Under the pieces are notes generated by a model, which had not been told where the DNA came from, did not search any database, and saw nothing but the letters and a program-made list of their open reading frames with translations. A stretch of 64,000 nt of DNA, taken from positions 62,001-126,000 of the forward strand of contig RCNN01000073.1 in the NCBI GenBank assembly GCA_003667245.1. Direction: 5' to 3'. Every line of letters begins with the position of its first letter. Positions within the stretch are counted from its first letter, which is position 1. Positions 48,110 through 59,962 of this stretch are shown here, one piece after another. The DNA is from Heterostelium multicystogenum (lineage: Eukaryota > Evosea > Eumycetozoa > Acytosteliales > Acytosteliaceae). The position numbers and the translations under genes are program-made.

Positions 48110-50245
48110 ATGCCAAAGAGTATGTTATGACAAGTTGATCATATCGATAGACCAGCATGCTCATCAGACGAGAGGATGAAGATATGATCGTATTACTTTG
48201 TTGATTTTGATTATTAATTATACATTCTTTACATTGTAGAGAGACAAAGTAAGCGTGTTTCTTTACATAAGAAATATAAAGTAGAGAAGAAAATAAATGA
48301 ACATCAGCGTAAACTTAGAAAGGCTCAGAAGCTAGCTCCCACTTTAAAGAGTATGATTGGAAGATGATGACTGGAATTTAAACGATCGAATGATTCGTCG
48401 TTGCAATTGATATTAATAATCTATGTTTATGCTGTATTATTTAGAATCAAAGAAGGATCCAGGTATTCCAAACTTATATCCATTCAAGGAGGATCTTTTA
48501 AATAGAGTTCAACAACAGAAAGAAGCGATCGCTGCTGAAAAGGCTGCAAAGAAAGCAGAGAGAAAAACTTTAGCTGCATTGGCAAAGGATGCTGCTGCAC
48601 GTGAGAAGGAATTCAATCGTAAGCAACGTGACGCTGAGAAGGATATGGAGATGAAATCGATTCGTTCAACAGAGCCAAGAGACAACTCATTGAAGTCATT
48701 CTATCGTGAGGTTAAAAAGGTTATCGAGGCTGCCGATGTCATCCTCGAGGTGTTGGATGCACGTGATCCAATGGGTTGCCGTTGTCTTGAAATCGAGAGA
48801 ATGATCCTCGAACGTTATCCAAACAAGAAGATCGTTTTAATTTTAAACAAGATTGGTATGTTATATTTAAGCTGTTGCTTAAAAGTTTATTCGAATGTAT
48901 CTAATTTTGGTGGCTACCCATGCGGGTTTTCTATAGATTTGGTTCCAAAGGAGAATGTTGCAATGTGGTTGAAATATTTGAGAAACTTCTTCCCAACCTT
49001 GGCATTCAAGTGTTCCACTCAACAACAAAAGAGAAATTTAGGACACAGCTCAGTTGCACCTGAAGCCGCTTCATCAAAGTTGTTGGACGGTTCTGAGTGT
49101 TTGGGTGGTGAGTCCTTGTTGCAATTGCTCAAGAACTACAGTAGATCGTTGAATATAAAGACAAGTGTTGCCGTTGGTATCATCGGTTATCCAAATGTCG
49201 GAAAGAGTAGTTTAATTAACAGTTTGAAGCGTGCACGTGCTGTCAGTGTCGCCCCAACCCCAGGTCACACCAAGGTCGCACAAGAAGTACATCTCGACAA
49301 GAATGTCAAGCTTCTCGACTCTCCAGGTATTGTCCCAATTAAGGGTGAAATCGATGCTAATGTCATCTTGAGAAACGTCGTCAAGGTCGAGAAGATCGAA
49401 GATCCAATCTCACCAGTTGACGCCATCGTACAACGTTGCAGCCGTGAACAACTCTTGAGAATCTACCAAATCCCAGTCTTCAAGAACACTACAGAGTTTT
49501 GACATTGATTGCCGACAAGCGTAAGAAGATTGTTCGTGGTGGAGCTCCAGATTTGAATGCCGCTGCACTCAGTGTAATTCGTGATTGGGTTGGTGGAAAC
49601 ATTCCATTCCACACCTTGCCACCAAAGGACACTTTCCATGTCGACTCTAAGATCGTTAGTGGATTCTCAGAGGAATTCAACATTGATCAATCAGAAGAGA
49701 TTTCCTCACTTGCTTCCTCCAATACTGTAGGAAGTGCTGCTATTGAATCAACTGCACAACAAAGCTATATCGATACATCAATGTTTGATGATGATGAAGA
49801 GGAAGAAGAGGACGATGATATGGAAGAAGAAGATGACGATGAAATGGAAGAAGAGGAAGAGGAGGAAGAAGAAGATGAGGAGGAAGAGGAAGAAGAAGAT
49901 GACGACGATGAAAATGTTATGGAAGAGGATACAACTGCACAATTGATGGCACTTCAAAAACAATCACAATTAATTAAACAGAACAATGGAAAGCCACTCC
50001 CATCCAAGACTAAAGTACAGAATCTCAAGGACGAAGAGGATCAATACAATCCACAATCCAACAAGAAACTAAAGAAAGAAATGAAAAAGAACAAGAAGAA
50101 GTTTGGTACCATCACAACTCCATCAGAGGACTACTCATTTGAATCCGATTTTTATGATAACCTCCAAGAAGATGATATTGTACAAGATGAAGATGATCAA
50201 GATTATGACGACAGTGATGACATTGATGAAGAATCTGTTTTCTAA
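48110..50245 (+). CDS. gnl3: Nucleolar circularly permuted GTPase, GNL3/nucleostemin type
   Basis: Four exons (48110-48119, 48240-48350, 48445-48855, 48937-50245) give about 613 aa. A basic N-terminus ([19 protein letters not shown]) and coiled coil precede the permuted GTPase: G4 NKID, built across the third splice; G1 [10 protein letters not shown]2 region PTPGHTK; G3 DSPG. An acidic Asp/Glu tract (about residues 460-510) and a Lys-rich tail follow. The family works in the nucleolus on 60S subunit assembly. A lost T in the T4 run at 49497-49500 breaks the frame between NTTEF and [15 protein letters not shown]. The first exon is 10 nt. Intron 3 (81 nt) has no stop and keeps frame, so retention would give a full-length protein with a broken G4 motif. 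Confidence 0.92.
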
Positions 50246-52324
50246 ACAATAAACAAAACCAATCAATCAATTAATCACCATATGTATGGACCGAACGATT
50301 TTTATACCTACAAACAGTTTCCCATATAAATCTTAACTTTTCAAACAATATATATCAAATCAATCAATCAAATCAACCAATAAACCATCACAATCCAACA
50401 TACTACACACCCTGTTATCTCTGTCACATTCCATTCTTTTTTTATATGATTAGCTAGTATTTATATTTTTAAATATAATTTTATATGCTCCACCAATCAA
50501 TCACTAATCTCAATCCATCCATCCATCCACACATTCAACAATCAGGCACATTTATATTAAATCACCCACAACCATCAACCCAAACACCAACCAAACCCGA
50601 ATGAATAAAATTAATGTTTTGTTTGGTGCAACTATATCATTAAGTATAAGTATTATTGGATACTTTTAAAGGTTCCATATTTGTCCAATCATTTCTTAAT
50701 GGATGAGTTTGTGGTGATGCACCTCTAAGGTGGTTACCATCTTGATAATGATCGATTTGAAAGTTGAAAATGGTTTATTATTTCGTACCACTTCTTCTCC
50801 ATCTTAGGTGATTCATTTAGAAAATACATGAATGATCTATTTATTGGTAGTTTGATTGCCAAGATCAAGTGGAGTGTGTATGCCATCAGGTTTTAGCAAA
50901 GATGATCATCTTTTCGACCCAAGAAGGTAGAATTCCACATATCGAATGAATTTCTTGAATTCATTCAATATAGGTTATTTTATTAAAATAGGGATAGCTA
51001 TGCCAATACTATTGTAACCCATCAAACAAATATCAATATTTGTTGTTTATTCTTATGTATTATTATTTGTTCTCAATATAATGTTTGATGATTGCGATTG
51101 TGGTGTTCTGATGATGTTTACCACATTGATGGTATCGGTTTTTTTACAATTTGTTTGAAAGACTGATTGTATGATATTATAAATCAATTTTAGCTCACAA
51201 CATATATCTTGACTCATCCATACTCATCCATCTTCATCTCATTATTTATTAAGATATAGTTAGAGATGTTGATCATCTACATAATAGTAGTTCTATTGTA
51301 TTTGGTTGATATCATAATTCATTATTTATGCTCTAGACTTGTCAGCTTAACTAAATCAAAACAAAAATACATAAAGATTAGTAGTATTGGTAATTCTACA
51401 AAAATTTCCAACCAAATTGTTCTTTCGATATAGAGAGAGACTCATTAATATTAGTGTTATATTGAATTATTTATTTTAACATAATAATTATATGGAATTG
51501 ATACTGATAGAAATTAGAAAGAAAGGTAAAGTATTGTCCTGAAGAATAAAGAAAGACATTAGTTGTAATTCTTTTAATTAAATTACCAATGCAAAGTTAA
51601 TTTTATCTCATAAATGATTGAATACCAAAATACATTCAAGATGATATAATTCTCATCTTTATATTTGGAATGCTATTTTGATTCATGTTGTCATATATTT
51701 AACATTATATTCATGATAAATGTATTTGAAGAAATAAAGAATAACAATGTTCTTTGACATTCATCCATCATATTTATGTATTTTATTCAACAATTTGGTT
51801 TCGAAATCCATTTTCTCAAGCTAACCAGAATAAACAGTCCAAAATTCAATTTCTACAACTTATTTTCCTATAAATACTACCCTATAATTCCCAACATTAT
51901 TTTCCCAAATTTTAAATTAATCCTACCCTACTGCTTACCTACTTCTCCTACCTACCTCCAAATTCTTACCATACCCAAAACTAATTCTACTTACTCCTAC
52001 TAATCCCAACTTGTTCAGTCGATACTACCTTTAAAATCGCAATCTTACCCATTAGCAAACTTTCTTTTTAGAAAATAAACATATCTTATCAGAGTTTAAT
52101 AGTTTCTTAGCTAATCAAATCTTGTTCAATTTTATTACTTCAAGAATCTTCTCTATCTCTAAATCTCTAAACTCCTACCTTCTACCTTCTACCTTCTACC
52201 CTCTACCTCAAATTCGATTACTCCTACTTTTCTTTATAATTTGATTTAACTGGTTAATTAACATTCAAGTTCCAGATTCTTTACCAATAATTATACTTTA
52301 ATCTCAAACAGAAGGAATCTAAAA
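50246..52324. other. 2.1-kb spacer with possible coding remnants on the minus strand
   Basis: Mostly AT-rich. On the minus strand, about 50645-51000 shows short open pieces with coding-like composition, ending in HLRGASPQTHPLRNDW and a stop near 50640, but no single frame or splice scheme joins them and I do not recognise the protein. A TACCTTC-type repeat lies at about 52175-52205. The rest shows no gene. Confidence 0.4.
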
Positions 52325-52572
52325 ATGCTCATTGGTAAGTTTAAAAATGAGTATTAAATACAACAAGAATTGGATTACTCATATCTTTATTTGAAATAGA
52401 ATCTTTAAACAATATGAGTGGTGCCAATCCAAAGAATTGGTCCTATTTAAATAGGATATCATCAAACTCATGTATGGTTGAACAAACTAATATAAAATCA
52501 ACTTCTTTAGTTGACAATGGTGAGAACACAGTCTCTCTATCTTTCAGATGGTGGACCAAGTATTGGGAATAA
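52325..52572 (+). CDS. Small spliced gene, 60 aa, unknown function
   Basis: Two exons (52325-52334, 52400-52572) joined by a GTAAGT...AG intron of 65 nt encode 60 aa: MLI plus an exon beginning ESLNNMSGANPKNWSYLNR and ending in FRWWTKYWE before TAA. The architecture (a 10-nt first exon, a short intron and a single short second exon) is the same as in the very small multicopy genes of dictyostelids such as the hssA/2C type, though the protein differs. The frame is continuous, the start sits in an A-rich context (AAAAATG), and the codons are denser in G and C than the flanks. No family recognised; transcription is unproven. Confidence 0.45.
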
Positions 52573-53036
52573 TTTAAGAAATAAATAGATGAATGGTACT
52601 CTTAATATTTAAACTAACCAATCTTTGGTTCAACTTATGGAATCAGATAACGAATAATTTGGTCACATCATTTGAAGGACTTAATAAAGTATGGACGACC
52701 AATCAATGATCTAAGCAATGGAGTGAATCTTTTACCTTAAAAGTTGGAGTTCTAGTATTTTGGAAATATCTAGAAATTGTCTTCAAATTTTTCATGTATA
52801 TAACAAGATTTAATAAATAATTTATCTTATTGAGGAACAAAAAAAAATTGAGAGAGATTCAGTTAGATTTGGATTCCAGAATAAAAGAGAAATCAGATGG
52901 TGAAAACTTTTATTGATAATGGAATAAGGAGATGGAGGATTTTAACACCTCTAGAGATGTTTTGGTGTTTCAATTTAATATATATTGTATTATTATGTTT
53001 CCGCTTAAACAAGAGTATATAGTATGTTTTTGATGT
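52573..53036. other. Spacer
   Basis: AT-rich stretch between the small spliced gene and the convergent 3' end of glnA3. Nothing noted. Confidence 0.5.
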
Positions 53037-55330
53037 TTAACGAAGGAACAAGATTTCGGAGTATTTTGGAAGTGGCCAAATAGTATCGTCAATGATGGTT
53101 TCCAAGTGGTCACTGACTCTACGGACTTCTCTCATAGCTGGGATGACAGTGTTGCTCAACATGAATGCGTGGTCCTTTTCGTTGGTAGCGCTCTTGGTTG
53201 CCTTGACGGCAGCGAGAAGCTTGACGTTCAAGTCACTGAGTGAGTTAATGGCGGTGACCAAGTCAGTCAACACAGCAATTTGGGCGGTTGGTTGTGGGAG
53301 ATTCTTTTGTCCTTGGACGAATGGCATGATGGCATTGAGTGAATCAGCAACGTTCTTTTGGTGTTTGAAGGCAGCTGGCAAAACCAAAGTGGAGACCATA
53401 TCGTACATGGACTTAGCTTCGATAGTAATTGACTTGACGTAGATTTCATAGAGAATGTGTTGACGTGAATGCAATTCTACTGGTGAGAAGAATGTTGAAT
53501 GATTCAAATAACTTGATGTTCTTTTCGCTGTTCAAGGTGGCAAGTGCCTCTGGGGTGGTACGCATGTTGGCCAAACCACGCTTGGCAGCAATATCACGCC
53601 ACTCTTGACCGTAACCATCACCGTTAAAGATGACACGTTGATGTGCAGAAAGCTCACGCTTGATGACGCTGTTGAAAGCAGTATTTTGAAGCAACATTGT
53701 TGGCTTTCTCACGTTCGATCTCCTTACGGATGAATTGGAGTGATTCGGCGATGATGGTGTTGAGAATGATACATGGGAAGGCAACTACTTGACTTGAACC
53801 GACGGCACGGAATTCGAATTTGTTACCAGTGAAGGCGAATGGTGAGGTACGATTACGATCGGTGGAGTCCTTTGGTAATGGTGGGAAAGCACCGACACCG
53901 AGAGACATCTTCTCTCCGTTGGAGTCACCGTTTGCCTCGCTTACAGTGGAGTTAACAATATCATTGACTACACGATCTAACTCTTGACCCAAATAGATTG
54001 AAATGATAGCAGGTGGAGCTTCATTGGCACCCAAACGGTGTTCGTTACCTGGGTTAGCGACTGAAGCACGCAACAAATCAGCATGGATATCAACAGCACG
54101 AATGATGGCAGTAAGGAAAAGAATGAAACGTGCATTTTGAGCTGGGGTTGAACCTGGCTCCAAAAGATTGACACCAGTATCGGTTGAGAGTGAGTAATTA
54201 TTGTGTTTACCGCTACCATTGACGTAGTCGAATGGCTTCTCGTGAAGCAAGCAAATCAAACCGTGACGAGTAGCGGTCGACTTGAGTACATCCATCAACA
54301 ACATATTGTGATCAGAGGCAACGTTGGCACGCCTCAAAGATTGGTGCGACTTCATATTGACCTGGGGCTACTTCATTGTGTCTAGTCTTCAATGGCATAC
54401 CGAGCTTCCACATTTGCCACTCAACATCTTGAATACAAGCAACAATTCTGGAGTTCATTGTACCGAAATAGTGATCCTCCATCTCTTGTCCTTTGGTGGC
54501 TTAGCACCAATTAAAGTTCTACCGCAAGTAATCAAATCTGGTCTTGATAAGTAGAATGATCTATCAATTAAAAAGAATTCCTAAATTTAAATCAAAAAGT
54601 AAGTATTTCAATGGTATTCTTCTAATTAAAATTCTTAAGTTGATAATTACTTGTTCGATACCCAAAGTTGGTGAAACTCTCTTGTAGTTCTCTTTGAAGA
54701 TGGTTGAGAGGACGGCAAGTGATTCTTCAGATACACGCTCCATTGAACGGAGGAGTGGTGTCTTTTGATCGAGTGCCTCACCAGTCCATGAGCAGAAAGC
54801 AGTTGGGATACAGAGGGTTGAACCGTTTTGGTCCTTACGAATGAAGGCTGGGGAAGTTGCATCCCAAACAGTGTAACCTCTGGCTTCCCAGGTGGAACGA
54901 ATACCACCATTGGGGAATGAGGAAGCGTCTGGCTCACCCTTGATCAATTGCATACCGGAGAATTCGAGAAGGAGACGATCGTCACCTGGGAAAATAGAGA
55001 CAAAGGCGTCGTGTTTCTCTGCAACGAGACCGTTGAGTGGTTGGAACCAATGGGTGTAATGGGTAGCACACGTTTGATGGCCCACTCCTTCATACCGTTG
55101 GCAACCATGTCGGCAATAGCTGGATCCAATGGTTGACCGGTGGCAATGACCTCACGGATCTTCTTGTAGCAATGTGATGGGAGGGTCTCACGCATAGCAT
55201 TTAGACCATAGGTATCAGAGTCGTACAACTCTGTGAGGTTCTCAGCTGATTCGAAGGCTTCTGAGGCTACTGGTACACGATTATCGATACCTTCAATCAA
55301 TTTAGTTCTTCTGGTTCCGGCGAAAGACAT
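53037..55330 (-). CDS. glnA3: Glutamine synthetase type III
   Basis: Two exons (55330-54651, 54580-53037) give about 740 aa, the large size typical of GSIII and about twice that of type I/II enzymes. Motifs: [89 protein letters not shown] (ATP/glutamate loop), [20 protein letters not shown], and [23 protein letters not shown]. The enzyme makes glutamine from glutamate and ammonia. GSIII is best known from bacteria and occurs in dictyostelids and some other protists. Five one-base breaks lie at about 55066-55071, 54490, 54332, 53684-53687 and 53490. All conserved blocks are kept and the corrected length closes, so a functional gene is likely. Confidence 0.95.
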
Positions 55331-55993
55331 CTTTTATTATTCTTTATATATAGTTTGATTAAAAATAAACACAAATATTATTTAAAATATTATTACTGTT
55401 ATATTATTACTTAAATAGTAAATAAAAATATCTTTTTGTTAATACTATTAATCTAGATTAGAGCGTATTCTAACAATATGTGATAATTATTACTATTTTT
55501 TAATGTTACAATCAATCAAACAAATAAATAATATCTGTATATCTGTACGATGTGTGTTGTAAATTGAAGCACTGAATTGAATTCAATGTTGTTGTTGTGT
55601 TGTTATGGTGGGAGTTGTTGTTGCTGTTGTCAAAAACGAATGTTATGAATGAATGTTTATCGGTATTTCTAAATTAATGGTTCGGAGTATATAAAAACAA
55701 AAAATCGTTGCAAAATTTACTGATTCAAATTTTTGTATTTTTATTAATTTAAAAATTCGAATTTTTATAACTGCAGTTGTTTTGTTGCTATGTAAATAAT
55801 ATCAATAACAATAACTGCAAGCAATTGAAAAAAGTAATAAACTATAAACTATTTTATTATTATTATTATGATGTTGATTTGAATAATGAAATGTTTGATT
55901 TATAAATTAAAATAGAAACTATACATGTATATATAACTATATCAAACAGTTATTTATTTGAATTTAATTTAATTTAATTTATTATTAATTTTG

Positions 55994-56056
<63 letters not shown>

Positions 56057-57027
56057 ATGATTCATTGATTTATTTTGTAAATAGCAACATCATTACATAT
56101 GCGAATGTGAAATTGTGGTGATATTAATTAATCGTTTATTTGTTGTAAAAATAATTTAACAAGTTCGGTGGGTTATTCAGTAGTATACTTTTATTTTTTA
56201 TAGCAATATCAATATTGTTATCATTAATGATCGATAGTTTATTAGAATTATAGTAATTTCTTATGTACTATATTTATAACAATTGAACATTTAATTTAAA
56301 TCAATTTAAATAACATGTTATTATAATATTTAAATTGAAATGAATAATAATAAACTATTATTACTACTGAATATGATAATGATTCATAATTTGATCGAAA
56401 TCGAGTGATATTGATTGTTTATCATTCAAATAAAATGATAGTAATATTGATAACTTGAATGTTTAATGTTCATACAACAACAATATTATTATTATTAGTA
56501 TTATTATTATATTACTTACAATATTGATATTAATATTTAATGAATTGTTAAGGTTTCCTATTTGTATAAAGAGTTATTTAAATAGAAAATTGAATCGAAA
56601 TGTTAGGTTTGTAAATCAAAGCAATCGTTTTTTAAACGATGTTAGATAGATAGTTACAAACAACTAAACTAATAGAGATATCGAATAAATAATAGAATGA
56701 TAAAATATAATATATAAATAATAATAAGTTATATTATTATTATTTGTTGTATATTATTTATTTGAATGAAATAGAATATTGATAATATTAAAGAACAATG
56801 TCAATCACTTTTCCTTTTAGCTTGCTTAAACCAAACGCAATAGCAGGCAGCAAACAAACAATGAATGAAATCATTCTTTATTGATTCTCAGTTTAAATCA
56901 AACCACCACCAACAACAACATATTGCGGGAACGCAGTGGCATCGATGTCAGTTGTTCACAAGCATAATACAGACTCCTCTCATGTCACTCACTCACTCAT
57001 TCACGAGAAAATAACAAAAATAAAAAA
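55331..57027. promoter_or_regulatory. AT-rich upstream region of glnA3
   Basis: Long, extremely AT-rich stretch with no coding frame, holding the glnA3 promoter and a (TTG)n microsatellite (listed separately). There are many AATAAT and TATTAT strings. Confidence 0.45.
55995..56056. repeat. (GTT)20 microsatellite
   Basis: About 20 perfect GTT units (62 bases) in the glnA3 upstream region. On the minus strand it would read as polyGln/Asn/Thr codons, but no open reading context surrounds it, so I treat it as a noncoding repeat. Confidence 0.93.
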
Positions 57028-57105
57028 ATGACTTCAACCACCACCCTCCAACTACCATTCGGTGGTGGCAACTCTCGGTTTCGGCGTCATTTTCACAGAG
57101 TGTAG
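57028..57105 (+). other. Candidate 25-codon small ORF in a GC-richer islet
   Basis: In an otherwise very AT-rich spacer, about 56890-57110 is noticeably richer in G and C. It contains an ATG in a good amoebal context (AAAAAAATG) opening 25 codons, beginning MTSTTTLQLPFGGGNSRF and ending in TAG. It could be a first exon, an upstream ORF, a noncoding RNA or chance. I see no clear donor site at its end. Confidence 0.2.
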
Positions 57106-58087
57106 TGACATATAATATTACTCGTTTTTTTTTTGACCCTTTGCATCTAGGTTTAAATATATATTTCCGTCATCATCATTTTTGCTCTTTTCCACCTTGG
57201 TTGTGGTTCTTCACAAAAGAGCCTCCCATTCAGCAATAAACAAAAAAACATCAAAAAAACATAAGGCAAAAATCTGAAAAATTAAATCTAGATGTTTTTG
57301 TCTCATAAAGCATTAGCAATCTGTGGTACTTTGGGATAGACCAGATGCCAAACTTGCACGCTATGAAGTTTGAATAACCGAAGAGAACGACACCACCAAT
57401 ATTTTGTAAATAAATAATAAAACAAATAAAATTATGGATCAATATTGGATAATATGGATTGTTCCCTTTGCTTAAAGTGTTTGTGCCTGATTTTTGAGTT
57501 AATGTTATTTACAATACCGTCAAGAGATATTAAATTTAAAAACAAAAAAGCACATACAATGGCAATAATACTAATGAATTCATGAAGAGGTTGTCTCTAA
57601 TGACAAGTCATCATTTTCCCAAAATAGACAACCATTGTACATAGGATTGTTGTTTATATTAATACGGCAGGGCGGAACAAAGCGGATAGATTGATTGATT
57701 AATTTAAAGTTTAAGTTTTTTATTTACGCTCTTCTTCTTAATGTTCGATTAGTTGGTTAATTGGTTGTTTGTTGTAAGTTAATAGGTTGAGTCTGTTATT
57801 GATTTGATTGACTATTATTGTTCATGTTGAAGAGAAGTATTAAGTAGTTGTAGTATTGATTGTTTTGATTGTTTGATTGTGTTAAAAGTATATGTATGTA
57901 TATGTATATGTATATGATTGATTTGTTGAACCGATTTTGATTGATATGTATTATGATATGATATGATTTGTTTTATCTATCTGTTTATCCATCTTCTATC
58001 TATTTATCTATCTTGTATGTTTTATAAATAATAGTACTACTTGTAATAATATATAATAAAGTTATAGTATTATAGTATATGTTCTAT
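57106..58087. other. AT-rich spacer
   Basis: 3' flank of the ERGIC-53-like gene. Contains GTATAT/TGTATATG repeats near 57885-57920 and ATCTATCT strings near 57975-58015. No gene seen. Confidence 0.5.
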
Positions 58088-58931
58088 TTATATTAATTTC
58101 TTATTGTTGTCATCTTTGTATTTCCTCCAGAAGACGAAACCAAAAATAAATATGGCTTGGACAAAAGAGGAAGTATGACCAGAATCCAAAGGATGTTTGC
58201 TTTTCAATGGTTGATGCAATCTCGTTGGCATTAATCTGAAGTGTCGATGCAATCTTTTGTGTGTCTTTAGCTTGGGCATCAACCAATCTCTTCAATCCAT
58301 TAACATTCTGTGACAAAGCCTCCAATGTCTTGCTGACATCTTGATCGTTGTTGTTCAATCTAGTGTTAACGGTAGCCTTCATATCACCAACCAATTGCCT
58401 AAGAAAATCAAGCCAAAGTTAGTAAAAGTCAGTCGCAAAGATGAGATTCATTACATACTTGAGTTCAGTTAATTCCTTGAAGGATTGGGAGTTCTTGGAG
58501 TTCGTAGTTGTACTTGAAGTTTTCGAAATCCTTCTTGGTAATGATGTTCTCAGTGAGGACAATGAGGGCTTGTCCGACGTTGTTGACTTGATCTCTAAGA
58601 CCCTCAACAGCCTTCTTGGTTTCTGACTCGTCGAGAATTGAGTGGAGTGAATGAATACTGTCTTTTAAGACCTCAACTTTTTGGAGGATTTGAGTTGAGA
58701 GTTCGTCTCCAGTACCGGTGAATTCCTTTTTTTGTTCAACTGGTGGTTGCTGCTGTTTTGCTGTTGTTGTTGTTGTTGGAACTGTTGTTGTTGTTGTTGT
58801 TGGTTATGTTGTTGTTGTTGTTCGAATCCCTTGGTAATATCCTTAATCTTTGCCTTAAAATCATCAAGCTCAGGATCGTGTGTTGATTCTGTTGTTGTTG
58901 TTGATTTGGTTGTTGATATTGTTGTTGGTTC

Positions 58932-58962
<31 letters not shown>

Positions 58963-59962
58963 GCTGCTGCTGTTGTTGTTGTTGTTGTTGGTTCTGTTGT
59001 TGGTTTTGTTGATGTTGTTGATTCATATAATCTTGTCTACGATATTCATTTCTAATTGGAGCATCAAGACTGTAGGTATCCAATGAGTAGATATCATGGT
59101 TGTCTGTTATTTATACAATGGTCATTAATAAGTATGATCTATAGGAATGATGAGTTAATACAAACCATGAAGTCCACCAGTGGCAGCAGCAAAGAGCAAA
59201 GCTGTAACGAGTTGGGAGGTTGATTCTGATGTCATTGACACATGTATCGAAATTACCGCTTGAGGCAGTGTCGATAAGTACAGAGAGAGCACCGTTGTAG
59301 TATCTGATCTTGGCACGGGAGTTCTTGTGTACATTTCTGAACTTGTTGGTACATCCACCCAATCTCATATTTCCACCATCCTTTGAGGTGTCAAAGAATT
59401 GAGTTCCATCATTGAATACAACTGAAATCAATGGATTGTCACCCTGTGTTGGTAATGAAGTGAAGTCCGCACAGTTAATATCAGATGGCCTAGTTGAGTC
59501 AACTGACTACTGAACTACTTACATTTCCATCATTGTCGAAAGTATCAAAGAAAACACCAAGACCCTTCCACATGTTACGGCTACCAAAGACGCTGGTATC
59601 ACGTGATTCAACAGCGTGGGTTGGATCGGTGTACCAGAAAGCGAGACCGTCAGCACCAATTCTACCGCTTCCGTGGATACGGAATTCAAGGACGACTTCC
59701 CATGATGGGTATTCGATTGGTTCAGTGTTGATGATTTGTCCCCATGATGATTGGGCATCAGCAGTCAAGTGAATGTATTCCTCACTGATAACGGTGTCAC
59801 CACGAGTGTTCCAGTAGGTGATACCGTTTGCAGTTGCAATAAAAGGAGCACGGAAAGAGTGTCTTTCCTCTTTTCTGATCAATGGTTGTTGATATGCCAT
59901 GACACAGACAAGATTGTCAGCACATAGAGTGCCAACAACACCAAGTTTATCTTATTTGACAT
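58088..59962 (-). CDS. ERGIC-53/LMAN1-like L-type cargo lectin with polyQ insert
   Basis: Four exons (59962-59523, 59443-59166, 59103-58459, 58398-58088) encode about 557 aa. A signal peptide (NKINLVLLALYVLTILSV) precedes an L-type lectin domain: RHSFRAPF, GADGLAFWY, GLGVFFDTFDNDGN (sugar/calcium site), LRLGGC-type strand RLGGCTNKFRN and GGLHD. After the lectin comes a Gln-rich segment (about 59010-58770) with long Q runs, then a coiled-coil stalk (LSTQILQKVEVLKDSIHSL), a membrane helix (FWSYFLF, then IFIFGFVFW) and a cytosolic tail ending KKLI, a KKxx retrieval signal as in ERGIC-53. It should cycle between ER and Golgi carrying glycoproteins. Six one-base breaks (about 59900, 59191, 58888, 58756, 58503, 58163) are needed; the last one hides the KKxx tail. 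The phases then close. Confidence 0.88.

Noticed and set aside
49734..49963. Lys-rich and Phe/Ile-rich frames over the acidic tract of the GTPase
   Set aside because: Out-of-frame and antisense readings of GAA/GAT repeats.
51776..52003. A 75-codon frame on the plus strand
   Set aside because: Composition is that of the AT- and C-rich spacer, with no motif and no plausible exon neighbours.
55995..56056. Coding polyQ exon from the GTT repeat on the minus strand
   Set aside because: The sequence on either side is AT-rich with stops in the relevant frames and no splice sites that link it to a gene.
58732..59086. Poly-Leu/Val/Cys open frames on the plus strand
   Set aside because: Antisense shadow of the CAA/CAG repeats in the lectin gene.
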